Origin: Quillaja saponaria
Lineage: Eukaryota; Streptophyta; Magnoliopsida; Fabales; Quillajaceae
Direction of reading: 5' to 3'
DNA: 64,000 nt
Assembly: GCA_029379385.1 (NCBI GenBank)
Contig: CM055618.1
Span: forward strand, 16,965,071-17,029,070
Shown here: positions 12,469 to 25,051 of the stretch, piece after piece
Numbering within the stretch: the stretch's first letter is position 1
How the letters are laid out: the number at the start of each line of letters is the position of its first letter
Made by a program: the position numbers and the translations under genes
The notes under the pieces: generated by a model
Seen by the model: the letters and a program-made list of their open reading frames with translations, nothing else
Told to the model about the DNA's origin: nothing
Database searches by the model: none

Positions 12469-14691
12469 ATGGAAGTGGCTCAAGTGCTTCACATGAAAGG
12501 AGGAATGGGAAAAACCAGTTATGCCAAAAACTCCTTGCTTCAGGTAAATCTAATTTTGCAATATATGTTCTACTGAGGGATGTAACATAGCGAGTTCTAC
12601 CAATCTCTTTTCAATTAAAAATAGAGAGTTTATTTATATATATTTTCACACGAGACACATAGAGTGGAGTACTTTACATAATTTTACAGAAATCACTTAT
12701 ACACGTATTACTGACATTCAATTTTTATCAAAAAGAAATACATAAAAGTAATCTCTCTTCTCTAAAAATAGAATTATACAAATAATGCACAAATTGCTCA
12801 TAAAGTGCATTAGTAACATATAAAACAGCAAGAAGTATATAACATATTTATGATGTTAGTCTTTAAAATGATGTTACTACCTTTTATATAAACTTAATTA
12901 CTGGCTAAGAAGAGGATTTTTTATTATGGTTATTGCAATGGACAGCTAAAGGTGATATCTTTGACCAAGCCAATAGCAGAGGAAGCTATGACTGACTTGT
13001 ATTGTAACAAATTCCCAACTAGCATAGCAATTGCAGATTTGGGCTGTTCTTCTGGGCCAAACACATTGTTTACAGTTTCTGAACTTATCAAATTAGTGGA
13101 GAAGCTTTGTCGAAGTTTGAACCAACAATCTCCTGAATACAAAGTGTTCTTGAGTGATCTTCCCGGAAATGACTTCAACACTGTCTTCAAATCCCTGGGA
13201 AGCTTCAAAAAAAATCTGGGAAATGAAATTATGGGTGGCTTTGGTCCATGTTATTTCAATGGAGTTCCTGGTTCCTTCTATGGCAGGGTTTTTCCAAGCA
13301 AGAGCCTGCATTTTGTCCATTCCTCTTACAGCCTTCAATGGCTATCTCAGATAACTCTCTTTTTTAACTAAATGCTCTTATCCAAAATGATAGATTACAA
13401 ATTGGAGCTTCGTAATGCCGCTTATATATGTAACTCGGATCAACCTCTAGTAGATGCCTAATATAAGATTCAGCATACGCAACTCCACACGTGACAACAC
13501 AACTCACGGCATTACAAGTGTAATTACTTGTTTAATGTTATTTCCAGTGTAATTACTTGTTTAATATTATTTCGTGTTGATTAGGTTCCTGAAGGGATAG
13601 AGAACAACAAAGCGAACATTTATATTGACAAGGCGAGCCCACCAAATGTTCTGAGGGCTTACTATGAGCAATTTCAGAAGGACTTTTCATTGTTTCTGAA
13701 ATGTCGTGCAGAGGAAATTGTGTATGAGGGTCGAATGGTATTAACATTTTTGGGAAGAAGAAGTGAGGATCCTTCTAGCAAGGAGGGTTGCTACATTTGG
13801 AAGCTATTGGCTATTGCTCTCAACGACATGGTTTTGGAGGTACACATTCTGTTTTGGTCTTTTGGAGGCTAAAAGCTTATCGTCATAACCAAAAGGCAAA
13901 AGGGGTTGTGTTAATACTAGTTTTCCACATGGCATCAAGTTCTTAAGAATTCTAAATTTTTGAGTATAACCCTATTTTGTTTTTTTAAGAATTTACCAAC
14001 CACTCAATCCTAATTAAAGTGACAAGATAAAAATAAATTGAATTTTATCATAATTGTTATGACATTGACATATAATAAAACTCTATCTAAAAAAAGAAAA
14101 AAAGAAGTTAATATTCCGTGTACCAGAGCTCACACTCAAAGGTATGGGTGAGTTTCGTGTGAGCTCACTAATATGTAAGAAGAACTCATTCCACATAGCA
14201 GAATTCAAGACGTTAATGTTACTAAAACTACATTATAATAGCTATTTCTTTCCCTGATTACAAAGATGAAAACTTTCAAATACTAGCTAAAACTAGAAAG
14301 TCTGAATTAGTGAACCTCTTTGTGCATGCAGGGACTGATAGAAGAAGAGCAATTGGACTCCTTCAACGTTCCTATGTATACACCATCTCCATCTGAAGTA
14401 AAATTGGAGGTGATAAAAGAAGGGTCATTCACCATCAATCACCTACAAACATCAGAAGTGAGTTGGAATGCTTACGACAATGAGTTGAGCTTGTCTGAAG
14501 CTTTTAGTGATGGTGGATACAATGTCGCAAGCTGCATAAGGGCTGTAGCTGAACCTTTACTCGTTAGCCACTTCAATGAAGGTATCATCGATGAGGTTTT
14601 TCGCAGATACCAGGAAATCGTAGCTGATCGTATGTCTAAGGAGAAAACTGAGTACATCAATGTCACTGTTTCTCTCACCAAAAAAATATGA
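12469..14691 (+). CDS. SABATH methyltransferase (salicylate/jasmonate carboxyl methyltransferase-like), damaged splice donor
   Basis: Four exons reconstruct a 364-residue protein, the usual family length: 12469-12543, 12946-13350, 13585-13839, 14332-14691. The N-terminus has [14 protein letters not shown] (relatives normally have an acidic residue where K precedes TSYA). The SAM-binding motif is [12 protein letters not shown], and the hydrophobic pocket segment is [16 protein letters not shown] enzymes methylate carboxyl groups of small acids such as salicylate or jasmonate in the cytosol with S-adenosylmethionine; substrate cannot be read from this sequence. The donor after exon 2 reads CAG|ATAACT where CAG|GTAACT is expected (13351-13352), while the acceptor before GTTCCTGAAGGG is normal. 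Read-through adds ITLFFN and stops, giving a truncated protein. The gene is either a recent splice-site pseudogene or spliced abnormally. Its last exon was copied to 27925-28443. Confidence 0.85.
13517..13574. repeat. 29-bp tandem repeat in SABATH intron 2
   Basis: A unit starting AGTGTAATTACTTGTTTAAT occurs at 13517 and again at 13546, just before the exon 3 acceptor. It shortens the distance available for a branch point but leaves the acceptor intact. Confidence 0.8.
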
Positions 14692-14852
14692 TCTTCAATG
14701 GAAAATATTCCCACTAGTAACCTAGCTATAATAAGTGACTGAGTAATGAAGATGCATGGGGATGCTTGGTCTAATAATAATGCATTTGTTTTGAAATTGT
14801 ATCTTTCCACTCAAAAGCAAAATAGTTATAGTTGCAATATCAGTTGTAATAA

Positions 14853-17800
14853 GTTGAATGTTTGACGACTGATGAGTTAATATTTACTTTCTATGTATTA
14901 AGTGGTAGTTGATATTTCATAATAAATTCTCTTGTATGATAAATTTATCATTTAGTAACCGTACTAAGTTTTCAGTGTTACTATCTTTTGATTTTCATTA
15001 ACAAATAATGTAAAATAAAAATAAAAACTTTTAAAATTTCGCAATAGTTCAACTTTGGCATTTTTCGTAAGAAACCCACTTTAATTTTAAAGAAATATTA
15101 AGATTTATGAAATAATGAAAACGAAAATTTCTAGCTTTATTAACTGAAAGGAAAATGAAGAATGGGGGGCCAGTATGCTACTACAGGAACAACATGAAGA
15201 TAGAAGCAGATAGCGCTCTCTATTATAGATAAAGAAGTTGAAAAACTTGTTGATATTATTTTACTTTCCTCATTTTCTAGCATGAAGCCAAACAGTGATG
15301 AAGACTCCAACTTATAGGACAAGCCAGAGCCTTCAAATCAGAAGCTAAAGATGAGGTATTCATTGAAAGGAAGCCAACTTAGCTACAAGGCTAGAGTAGT
15401 TTAGCCTCTCTTTACTAACAGTTTAAGCCCATTTGTAGCTAGGTGAATTTTGAGAAAAATGCCTAAAATTCCATTCTGAGCTCCCACATATATCTCAAAA
15501 AGAAACCCCACTTTCATTCAATCACAAAAGATCAGGTACAGTTATAAGTGAAATAGCAGGAAAGTTACCTTGAAGCACAATGTTATAGGGCTCAAAAGAC
15601 CAAAACCTAGCAATTTTTCCATAGAGTGACCAATTATTACTCATTCCTCCAGTGTAGGCATGTTGGATCTATGAAAGTAACACATGCTGGGGAAAAAAGT
15701 GAGTTAGCTTGAGATTAGCGAATCCAAACCAATTTGAAAGTTTTGCATGTGAAACACTTCTTGGTGCTAAGAATTTGCATTAAGAATGGCATGATGTGTA
15801 TTTACCAACCTAAATAATCCCAAGCCCTTTGGGTTTCTATTCAGTGCTAGGCAATTTATTCCCAACATAGTGGATAACAAACCAATATTTATGTATTAAA
15901 TTTGTCTGTTTAGCATGCACTTATTTGTTCTGTTTTCCTCTGTTTCCTTCTTGTCACTAAACGTTACTCTCTTGTACCAATGGACCCTCTACTTACTTGA
16001 AATGGCATAATTTTCTGCTGGAAACCTGGTGTTGTTCAAAATTGCAGCATTTCTTTTCAGGTCTGCTAATTTGATATCTTTGTCCTTTTATTTTTCTTTC
16101 AACTGGGATTTTTTATTTTTCTTTTGGGTTTTCAAATGGGCAAAGTAATTTTGGTTTCATGTCAATCACACAAAAAGAAACACTGGGACTTACAAACCTT
16201 TGATACAAAGAAAGACAATTTATGATCCAAGCTTTCCATAACAGGGTGATCTGTGACTCTGCTGTAAAACAAGCAAGGATTTGTTTTTGTCCTAACCCTG
16301 TTTTCACTGGCTTAGAATCTAGCAGTGTGACTTTTCTCTATTCCTACGATTAGTGTATGTGGGCATATAAAGTACGATTAGTGTCTGTGGCATAGAAAGT
16401 ACCAACTTGAAAAAGGATAAAACTTTACAATTATGGGTGTTGGTAAAACTGTTGTTCAAAATTGATAAAACTAGGTCCTGATTCAAAACATTCTTAGTGT
16501 TAATCTTCTTATTTTCATCTATTTTAAGGATTGTGAGCTGACTTAAGGCAATAGATGCCCTCTTTTATTGTTGTACAATGTGATGAGAAAACCAAGTATG
16601 GGAGACCACCTGTTAGAATATAAACTAAATTGTGTCATGCTAGTGGATAAGAGAATCTAAAGGTTGAAACCAAGTTTTGTCTGGGTTCTAACACATAATT
16701 AGTACTTTGTCATGTTTATGTAGTTTAATAAAATAAGTGGGTTTGGGGAATATAGAGCTTTCCAATCAAGTAGGACCCTAAAATAGGAACATTAAAACTA
16801 GTTCGTGGTAGATAGATGGACATAGAAACAAGAACTACTAAACTGTTTGCTGCTTGCTCTAAATTCTTCTTCTCAAAGTTAAAGACCTTCCAATTTCACA
16901 GACAAGAACAAGTTTTATGAAGAAAACAGAGAAGAACATTTCATTTTCCAATTGATATAATTAAAGGTCATCAACTTTGGAGAATAATCTAGGGCTATTT
17001 TATAACAAAAAGGCTGTCCTTTTGCAAACACTTCTCCAATCAATGGACAAGAGCAAGCTGCAGCTAGATTATATAACCCTTTAAGCTTTGAATATATAAT
17101 TTCCATCAATAAAGCTATTGTCTGTTGGTACCCACCACCACTATATGCATCATACACAACATGCCTAATTAACCATGCTCCTTCTGTGGACAGAAAGAAA
17201 AATTACACCAAAACATAGAAAGGAATGTTGGCAAAGAAATGGGCTACAATGTGTTTGATATGTTCCTGATCAGTGAATCTTAATGAAAGAAATGGAAAAT
17301 TACACTAAAAGGTAGGAAGAAATGGAGGAAAAGAAATGGCCTACAAGGTGTTTGATATGTTCCTCAGTGAAGCTGAATGAAAGCAACAGGAAAATTACAT
17401 CAAGAGATAAAAAGCAACATTGGTCTACAAGGTGTTTGATATCTGTTCCCCAGTGAAAGTTAATGAAAGCAAAAGTTGCCTTATAAGTTAGGATATGTAG
17501 TTTTAAAAATCCCATGAGATAACTAATCAACCACTCCAATAGTCATTCATTGTGGAATTAATCATGACTACCCCAACAAAGGGGGGCCAAAAGGAAAAGA
17601 AAGGGGAAAAAAATTAAAAGGGTATTGTGGAAAGGAGAGGAAAAAGTTTGGTAGGCCAGATAAACCAAAATCATCAAATCAAAATTCTAATCTTGAGAGA
17701 TTATAGGACGGTGAAAGTAAAGGCCCATTTGGAAATTATCACCATATAATTTTACAATGATTGGTTTTAATTATCCCCTTTTGCTTAAGAAAAAGCATAT

Positions 17801-18614
17801 CAGAAATTAAAAAAAATGCTATCCATGGGAAAGCTTGGTGTGCTTGACGAGACCATTATAGTTTTCCTTTTTTTTTTTTTTCAACAAAATGAAGCTCATA
17901 GACTCATAGTTAGTTAATGATTATGCTTATAATTGGATTGATAGTTGAACCATAAGTGTTTTTCATATATGTCACCCTGCAGATTTCATTCAGTATTAGT
18001 ACAACTTGGTCAACAAATGGGTAAAATACATTGCACCAAGTAATGTTAACTCTAACTCAACACATTTCACAAACAGAAAAATTGAATTCTAATTTTACAA
18101 ACAATTGTCAAGCGGTTACGATATAATTATTATCAATAATTGAATCTTGAATTTTGATCTTTACCGATATTATTTGATTATATTTTAAAATTGGCAAGTA
18201 GTCAAGCACCATAATCTGATAGTCAAATTTTGAATACAAATTCATTCCTTCACTTTTTCCATAATCTAACCGGGAAACAAAATTCACTCAACTTGTCTGA
18301 TTTATAGTGAAAATCACAACAAATTGGTCAAGTACTACACGTGTGAAACAGCATAAATTCCTGATTTACGCTACCATAATAAAACTACTACAAATATTAT
18401 TACTAAACAGATTCTAATATTAATTTTTTTTTTCTAAGACAATTAAAGATGTACATGGCAGTGGAAATTGGTAGCTTTAACTCGACGGAGTAAATATCAT
18501 ACTCCTTAAAAAGATTAAAGAAAAAAAAAAAAAAACTAGCATATTCTTTTTAATATTTCACTGCAATTTCCTCTTTTAATTTTGTTTTCCTCCATCGGTT
18601 GTTGGTTCGGTGAT
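14853..18614. other. Gene-poor stretch between SABATH and DUF4408 genes
   Basis: No coding region is supportable; the short reading frames lack family resemblance and introns. It includes a tandem repeat at 17198-17480 (listed separately), poly-T around 17868 and poly-A around 18520. Confidence 0.5.
17198..17480. repeat. Imperfect tandem repeat, about 84-97 bp, three copies
   Basis: Three related units each contain an AAAATTACA start, a CTACAA-GTGTTTGATAT core and a CAGTGAA...AATGAAAG end. The GTGTTTGATAT core begins at 17251, 17348 and 17432. The copies differ by small indels, so this is an old array. Function unknown. Confidence 0.75.
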
Positions 18615-19400
18615 TTAGCTCTGGTTTTTGACAACAATGGCTAGCGACTCTTCACGGAGAAACCTCATTTGCTTTGCGATGAAGGCCTCAATAGTGCGCT
18701 GAAACTCCTCGTTACTCAGATTATCTTCGGAATACGATTTTTCTCGTGGGTTGTCTCCGGAGGTCTCAGTCTTCCGGCATTTCTCTGTTTCCGATCGTCG
18801 GAGTTCTCGTCCAGTCTTCGTTGTGTTTTCCTGCTTCAATTTCACTGATTGAGTCCTGCGATAGACTTTTGGAAAATCCAAATCGGTTTCTGTTTCTGTT
18901 TCCAGATCCGTGACCGTACACGTGTCAATTTCAGCTTGATCCTCAAGCGTACGAGAGGTCATATTCAACTCAGAGATAATCTGTTTTTCTTGGTACTCGA
19001 CCTCCTCTGGTTCACGCGACAAAGTACCAGTCTCCGATGGCGACTTGGTACGGTCTCCTCCACTGTTCTTTAAATACTCTTCGTAGATTTCAGTCTCGGC
19101 ATAGTCTCCGATGGAGGTTTCACCGGTTACTCGGCCAGATTTAGCGACCAGAGTAACAATGATCGCGTTGCCAATTATGAAAACGAAGAGAGGACTCCCG
19201 ATGATGCCTGAAAGTCTCCGTGCACAGTCGCCGGAGGTTTTGACGGCGAAAGGTAGCCGAGTGAAGATCCAGGAGAGAATAACCAGAGCGATACAGATTT
19301 CTACGATACGAAACGTATTGGAGATAATTTGCAAGATATTGTGCCTTCGCATAGCCCTGGCCTTTTCTGCTTTAACGTTGTCGAAGTCAAATGCATCCAT
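18615..19400 (-). CDS. DUF4408/DUF761 plant membrane protein
   Basis: A single-exon frame of 261 residues. The N-terminus MDAFDFDNVKAEKARAMRRH matches the start of DUF4408 proteins. Two hydrophobic segments follow (about residues 31-51 and 69-86). A long polar, acidic, S/T-rich middle leads to a C-terminal DUF761 motif, EEFQRTIEAFIAKQMRFL. This two-domain layout is common in plants, and the molecular function of most members is unknown. The protein is probably anchored in a membrane with its long tail in the cytosol (inference). It stands alone, with a clear TATA box about 257 bases upstream. The 7.5 kb missing from the second half of the nearby duplication includes the position of this gene. 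Confidence 0.9.
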   Translation of the reverse strand: MDAFDFDNVKAEKARAMRRHNILQIISNTFRIVEICIALVILSWIFTRLPFAVKTSGDCARRLSGIIGSPLFVFIIGNAIIVTLVAKSGRVTGETSIGDYAETEIYEEYLKNSGGDRTKSPSETGTLSREPEEVEYQEKQIISELNMTSRTLEDQAEIDTCTVTDLETETETDLDFPKVYRRTQSVKLKQENTTKTGRELRRSETEKCRKTETSGDNPREKSYSEDNLSNEEFQRTIEAFIAKQMRFLREESLAIVVKNQS

Positions 19401-19656
19401 GGAGGCAGAGATATATTCAATTTCTGAAGTTCAAGGGGTTGATTAACGAAAGAAAGATAGTATGCTACGTTTACTAACTCTTCCTGTTTGGCAGGTGCTG
19501 ATTTTCCGGGAAAATGTTAGAAGAGAGAAATCTCAATTCTCAGAGTTAAAGAGAGCAAAGTGGGTGACAGCAGAGAAAAGAGAGATGAGGAGTTCTCAGT
19601 CTGTCTCAATTACTCCCAACACCGGAACTGAACCCCTTCTGTAGACAAATCTTGGT

Positions 19657-19664
19657 CTTATATA
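19657..19664 (-). promoter_or_regulatory. TATA box of the DUF4408 gene
   Basis: TATATAAG on the minus strand lies about 257 bases before the ATG, implying a 5' UTR of about 225 bases. Confidence 0.55.
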
Positions 19665-22348
19665 GACTTCTCCAACACATTTAATTTCTTTTTCTTTTTC
19701 AAAAATAGTGAAAGATAATGATACCTTTAAAATAAACTGAGGGACAATAATATCCAAACAATTTTTTTTCTTTAAGGTCTATATTTGGGAAAAGAGTGGA
19801 GAATAAAGAAAAAAATGGCATTTATATTCTCTCTTTTTTAAGAGTTTAAAAGAATATGGGAAAAGAAAGAGAAGCATAAAGTACATTTTATTTTTGTTTG
19901 TTTATTTTAGGTATTAGTAGATATTTGGTAGAAAAGATAATGGTATACTTGTTATTTCAATAAAAAAATATATTATAATATAGCTTATAAAATCTTTCTA
20001 AATCTTCTCAATTTAAAAAAATTTATAAAAAAAATAAATAAATAAAAAATATATGTATCCGTACATTTCTTCTATCTACTTAAAAAACTCTCAAACTAAG
20101 ATTTTATGTATATTTTAATAACAATAATTTAGAAAGACTTAATGAACTCTCATCGTCAATAACCAATTAGTCCAACGAGATTTGTAAGATTTTATTTTTT
20201 ATGACGTGGCATGCACACAAGGGGTTTTTTCTCTCTAATTTATCCTTCTCTTAACCCATAAAATAAAATAGGTTAAAGCTCATATTTATGACAATCATGA
20301 TTTAGTATCTTATTAGACTTATGTGTATGAGACTACATTCATTTCATTTCTCTTAATTTCAAATTCAAATTGAAAAGTTATCTTTAATATATAATAATAT
20401 TTTATAAGGAGACTGGTTTAGTAGTTAGACTCATTTTATTTGATTTATGGGTTTAAATTTGTTGATAATATCGTTGAAATAAAAAAAATAAAAAAAATTA
20501 ATTGAAATGCACATACACCCCTGAACAAACCTGACTTTTATTGAAAGGAAAATAATATTTCCGAACAAATTATTTACTATAATAAACAAACCATATTAAT
20601 GTGTAAAAAAAAAAAGGTTAAATTAGATATTAATCAATGGGCCCACATTCAAGCAGGCGTGGGTTTGTCTTTTCAGCTATAGTTGGGCGCAGCCCGAAAA
20701 GGTCGGATATTTCATTTCTTGGACTCTTTTTGCTGCTTTTATCTCACTTGAAAGTAAAAAATAAAAAAAATAGAGTTACGATGAATTTATAAAAATGGAA
20801 TTGGTGGTCAATGAAAGATATCATTTTGGATTTTTTTAATTTTTTAATTCATAAAAACAAAATCAGTAATAATAAGCTACATAGTAGACAGTAATATATA
20901 TAGGTGTACTGTATATGCCTTCAACATTATTGAGTATCTCAATTGTCTTGTTTAATCTTGTGTTTATTTATATATTATTTGAAATATTTTCAAATAATTT
21001 GGGCAAAAGTATAACAAAGTTATTTATCCTTAATATGAGTGTTTCTTTAGCAATAATATGATATTCAATTCAATTTATATATATATAAATTAATTTATCT
21101 CTTTAATTTAGTTTTAAAAAAAAAATTTATACTAAAATTAAGTAAGTATTTATACATATTAAATTTTTTTTGCTAGGATTTATACACATTAATTAATTAG
21201 GAGTCATTAATTAATATGTATGAGGGGACTACTTTAGTTTGCTTATGTTTAGTGTAGCAAATCAACACCCTACACCAACTCCAACACCAAGCAAAAGCTC
21301 AACAATCCTTCGGCCTCTTCTTTCATCAAAGTTCCAATACCCAATTTGTATGTCCGACCCCTTAAATTATGCAATAAGTGACAAATTTTCTCACTAATTA
21401 TTTTGTAAAAGAAATAAAATACTATATATAGTCCTTAATTAATTATGTGCGTAGTTCAACATTATGTTTTGTTTAGTATTAAATTTATATGAACTCTAGT
21501 TAAAATAAATGAGAGAATAATTAATAAAATGGGTTAATTGTACATTACCCATGAACTACCACTCATTTTACAATAATTTTAATATAATATTAAATTAAGT
21601 ATATAAACTCTTTATTTAAGTCATAAGTAGCAAATAATTCACATTCATCCAAATTAATCATTATATCTAAATTACCCTTATTATAATTTTTTTTAATTCT
21701 CATTTCTTCATCTTTTATTCTTTTATTCTTTTGAAATTAAACTCTTTGTATTGATTCAATTTTAGCATAAACAATAGTTGAATCTTTTATGATCTTTATT
21801 TTCTAATCATAATATTAAAATTATCAATACGTGTACTAATATTATTTTCTAAATTTATAGAAATCATATAAATTATTGTTTCAATTTGTGTTTTAATAAT
21901 AATATTTTCACTAAAGTTTTTTTCACTTAATACTGCATTGCAATTATTAAAATTAGATAAATATAGAGAGTTCAATTGCTAAAAAAATAGATAAAATAAG
22001 AAACAATAGATAGAAAGTGAAAAACATAAAAGAAAAATTTATAACTAGTATAGTTTAGTATTTTTTGAGTTAATTTGTTACATTTAATAACTAATTTGAA
22101 TTATTCGAGGTTATTTGCTAATTATTACTCAAATAATAATATTATATGCATAATTTAATAGTTTATAGGAGCTATTATTAAATATGTGATAGTTTATAAT
22201 GATAAAGTGCAATTGATCATAGTAAAATTTTATGAGAATAGGGTTTAAAAAATAAATCTGTTTGCCATTATCATAAAAATTTGATTTTACGGTTTAATTT
22301 TGTATTTGATTGTTGACCTCTATTTCACAATATTAGTCACATAACTGT
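19665..22348. other. Very AT-rich intergenic sequence
   Basis: No gene seen. Dense A/T tracts and short AT microsatellites; no long terminal repeats or polymerase fragments recognised. Confidence 0.5.
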
Positions 22349-25051
22349 TAAGATTTTTTTTTGTAAAATACCATGTGTCTGTCATCGAACATTAAATTGT
22401 ACTTATATTATTAGTCGCAACAAATTATTACTATGTGTCACTAAACATTAAATTTTTAATCATTAATATCACCTAGTTAAATTTTATTTATACATAATTA
22501 TCTTGAGTTAATGAGATTTACATAATCCCGATTCATCATCTACTAGGCAAATAAATTAAAGAGAGGTCTCTACAATATTAAGGGTTCAAGTTGGAGAAAA
22601 ATATTTCTAGGAGAGTAAGTCACAAAATTCAAAATGAGATTAGTGGGATGTGGGAAACTAGTGGAAAACAAAAAGAAGAAAAAAGAAAAGAAAAGGGGGA
22701 GGATACAAATTGGTCCCTCTAGGAGGCCTTAATCTAAATCCAGCTGACTGATAGATGGGGCTCCATCATTTTGTTCATCATTTACTTGCTTTTAGCTTTT
22801 ATCCCCTTTTTCATCTTCTAGTTATATTTAATTATTTAATTCTCAAATGTAAAAGTTTCTTAATCTTTTAAATGTTTATTTATTTTATCCTCAAAGCATG
22901 TGACTAGTAATAACAATAGCAAGAAAAATAAAAAAGATAAATATTGGTGCTTTAATGGGTGGAATTTAATTAATTTGCTCCATGACTGGAACATCAGAAT
23001 ATAACTATGTGGCTCTCGCATAATGATCTTTTTAAAGTGATTTTGTTCCTTTCTTTTTTTTAATTTTATGAAATCTATATGACTTTCTTGCCTGTAAAGG
23101 CATATTTGTAAATGTTGTTTTAGATACTTTGCTTTAGCCTTTTAGAGAAAACTCAAATCTACAAGTACATAGTATTGCAATTATTCTTTTTTATGTGATG
23201 TTTAATTTTTAGTTTATTTTTTGATTTAATAATTAAGTGATATTTAAACTAATTTACGTGTCCATCGGTTAATTTATTTTTATGATTTGATTCCTATATA
23301 TGCTAGAGCTAAAAAAATTTAAAGAATATTCAAATTTATTGGGCTTGAATCTTTTCAAATGGGTTCGCTCCAATATCATTGCATTGACTAAAATATGAGC
23401 CCAGAAAAACTGACATGTCATTCCAGCCCTACATTTCTTATACGCTAGCCCACTTTGTGTAAGTTTCAGGTATTTGAGGTATTCTGATTTAGGGGCTACC
23501 TTGCGCCCCAACTTCATTGTCTTAATTTTTTTGTTTTTTGCAAAGAGAGATTGGGGTTCTAACTCTCAACTAGAGATAAGGATTAAATTTGAGTATTATG
23601 TAACAAATGTTCTTATTTAGAATAGAAAATTATAATTATTTAATTAAGTTCATTTCAAATAAATTTCAAAGCAACAATATTTAATTAGTTTTAACTCTTA
23701 AAGAGTTTTAAGAAAGTCGACATTTAGATCTCTTAGATAAATAATTATAATAAGTATCACTGAACCACTCAAGATCTTGACTAATATATTATAATTAATA
23801 ATTAACATAGTTCGACTATTCATTAATAATTTAATTCAAACTTAACAATGATTCTAACACTATAACCCAATAACACACAATATGCTTAACTTTACCTCCC
23901 ATTTTAAGAGTAAAAGACAACTCAATAAAATAAAATAAGCCATAATTGGAATAAAAGAATTCATTGAAATAAAACACATAAACAATTCACTCAAACAAAA
24001 CACTATAATCCAATAACAACAATATACCTAACTTTCCACCTAAACAGTGTTTATAATATTCACCCACTTGACAGAGCATCAAACAACCTAAAAACCAAAT
24101 GCACCACAACCTTGTAATTTCAAAACATTTATGTAGGTTTGCTAAAAACCTAACTTAAAGAGAAGATAATATATATATATATATATTTATAATAATCAAG
24201 AAAGAGTAATATAAACACAAAATGATCAAAGGAGGATATCAAAGTTACCAGGAATGATGATGATTGATAGAGAGAATTGACTGTAGTTGTATTGTTTGGG
24301 GTTGTATAAGGAGAGAAGCTGCTTGTAGTTGAATAGAGAAATACTGCTCACTCTTGACTCTTGAGTTTAAGTTAAAAAAATTGGAGTTAATAAGAAAAAA
24401 AAAAAAAATTCATATTAGTTATAAATTATTTTTTATTAATCTCAAATGAAATCTAATACATTTTGCTGAGAATTCAAAATAGAAGAGTTTGTTGATTTCA
24501 AATCAACATCATTTAAAATCAACACAACTTCATTCATTTCAAACATAAAAATTAGAATTCATTTCAAATCAACATAGTTCTAAATTTTGTTTTTAGTTCC
24601 AAAAGAACAAAAAATTATTTATTTCACATTAGTAATTTTATCTAGTATAGGTAATTTAAAAAAAAAAAAAAAAATTATATTTGTCTCTCTCTCCTATTTT
24701 AAGCAAACATTATTCCCCCACACACAAATCCAAAACATCATTTTAGACACTGCCAAACCCTTCATCGACTTGAATGTACTCCACCAGTACTAAAAGGGCT
24801 GGAAGTTACGTTTGGTGAAGAGTAACTGGTCTTTCTTGTAGGCCATGATTGCTGGTTCTTATTTATTGGTTCCATACTTCCGTGTGGTCTTTTTTTTTTT
24901 TCAAATTTATTTATTTGTTTTTCCTTTCTGTGTCAGACTTTGGGCCTCATTGGTCAACGATTGCTTAATTTAAGTGTTTGGAAAGCTAATACTAAAAAGT
25001 TAAAAACTACCACTTTGGATTTTGAAAACTCCCCTGTCCAGTTGAAGCACC

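Noticed and set aside
12952..13371. Reading the SABATH exon 2 frame as a separate short protein
   Set aside because: It begins inside the SAM-binding domain and ends six codons into the intron; it is an artefact of the lost donor.
13351..13584. U12-type AT-AC intron as explanation for the AT donor in the SABATH gene
   Set aside because: U12 AT-AC introns start ATATCCTT and end AC; this one starts ATAACT and ends TAG.
14127..14166. GAGCTCACAC ... GTGTGAGCTC hairpin in SABATH intron 3
   Set aside because: Ten-base arms with a 20-base loop, in an intron; too short to call a microRNA or element without small-RNA data.
19111..19446. 111-codon plus-strand frame
   Set aside because: It is the antisense shadow of the DUF4408 coding exon.
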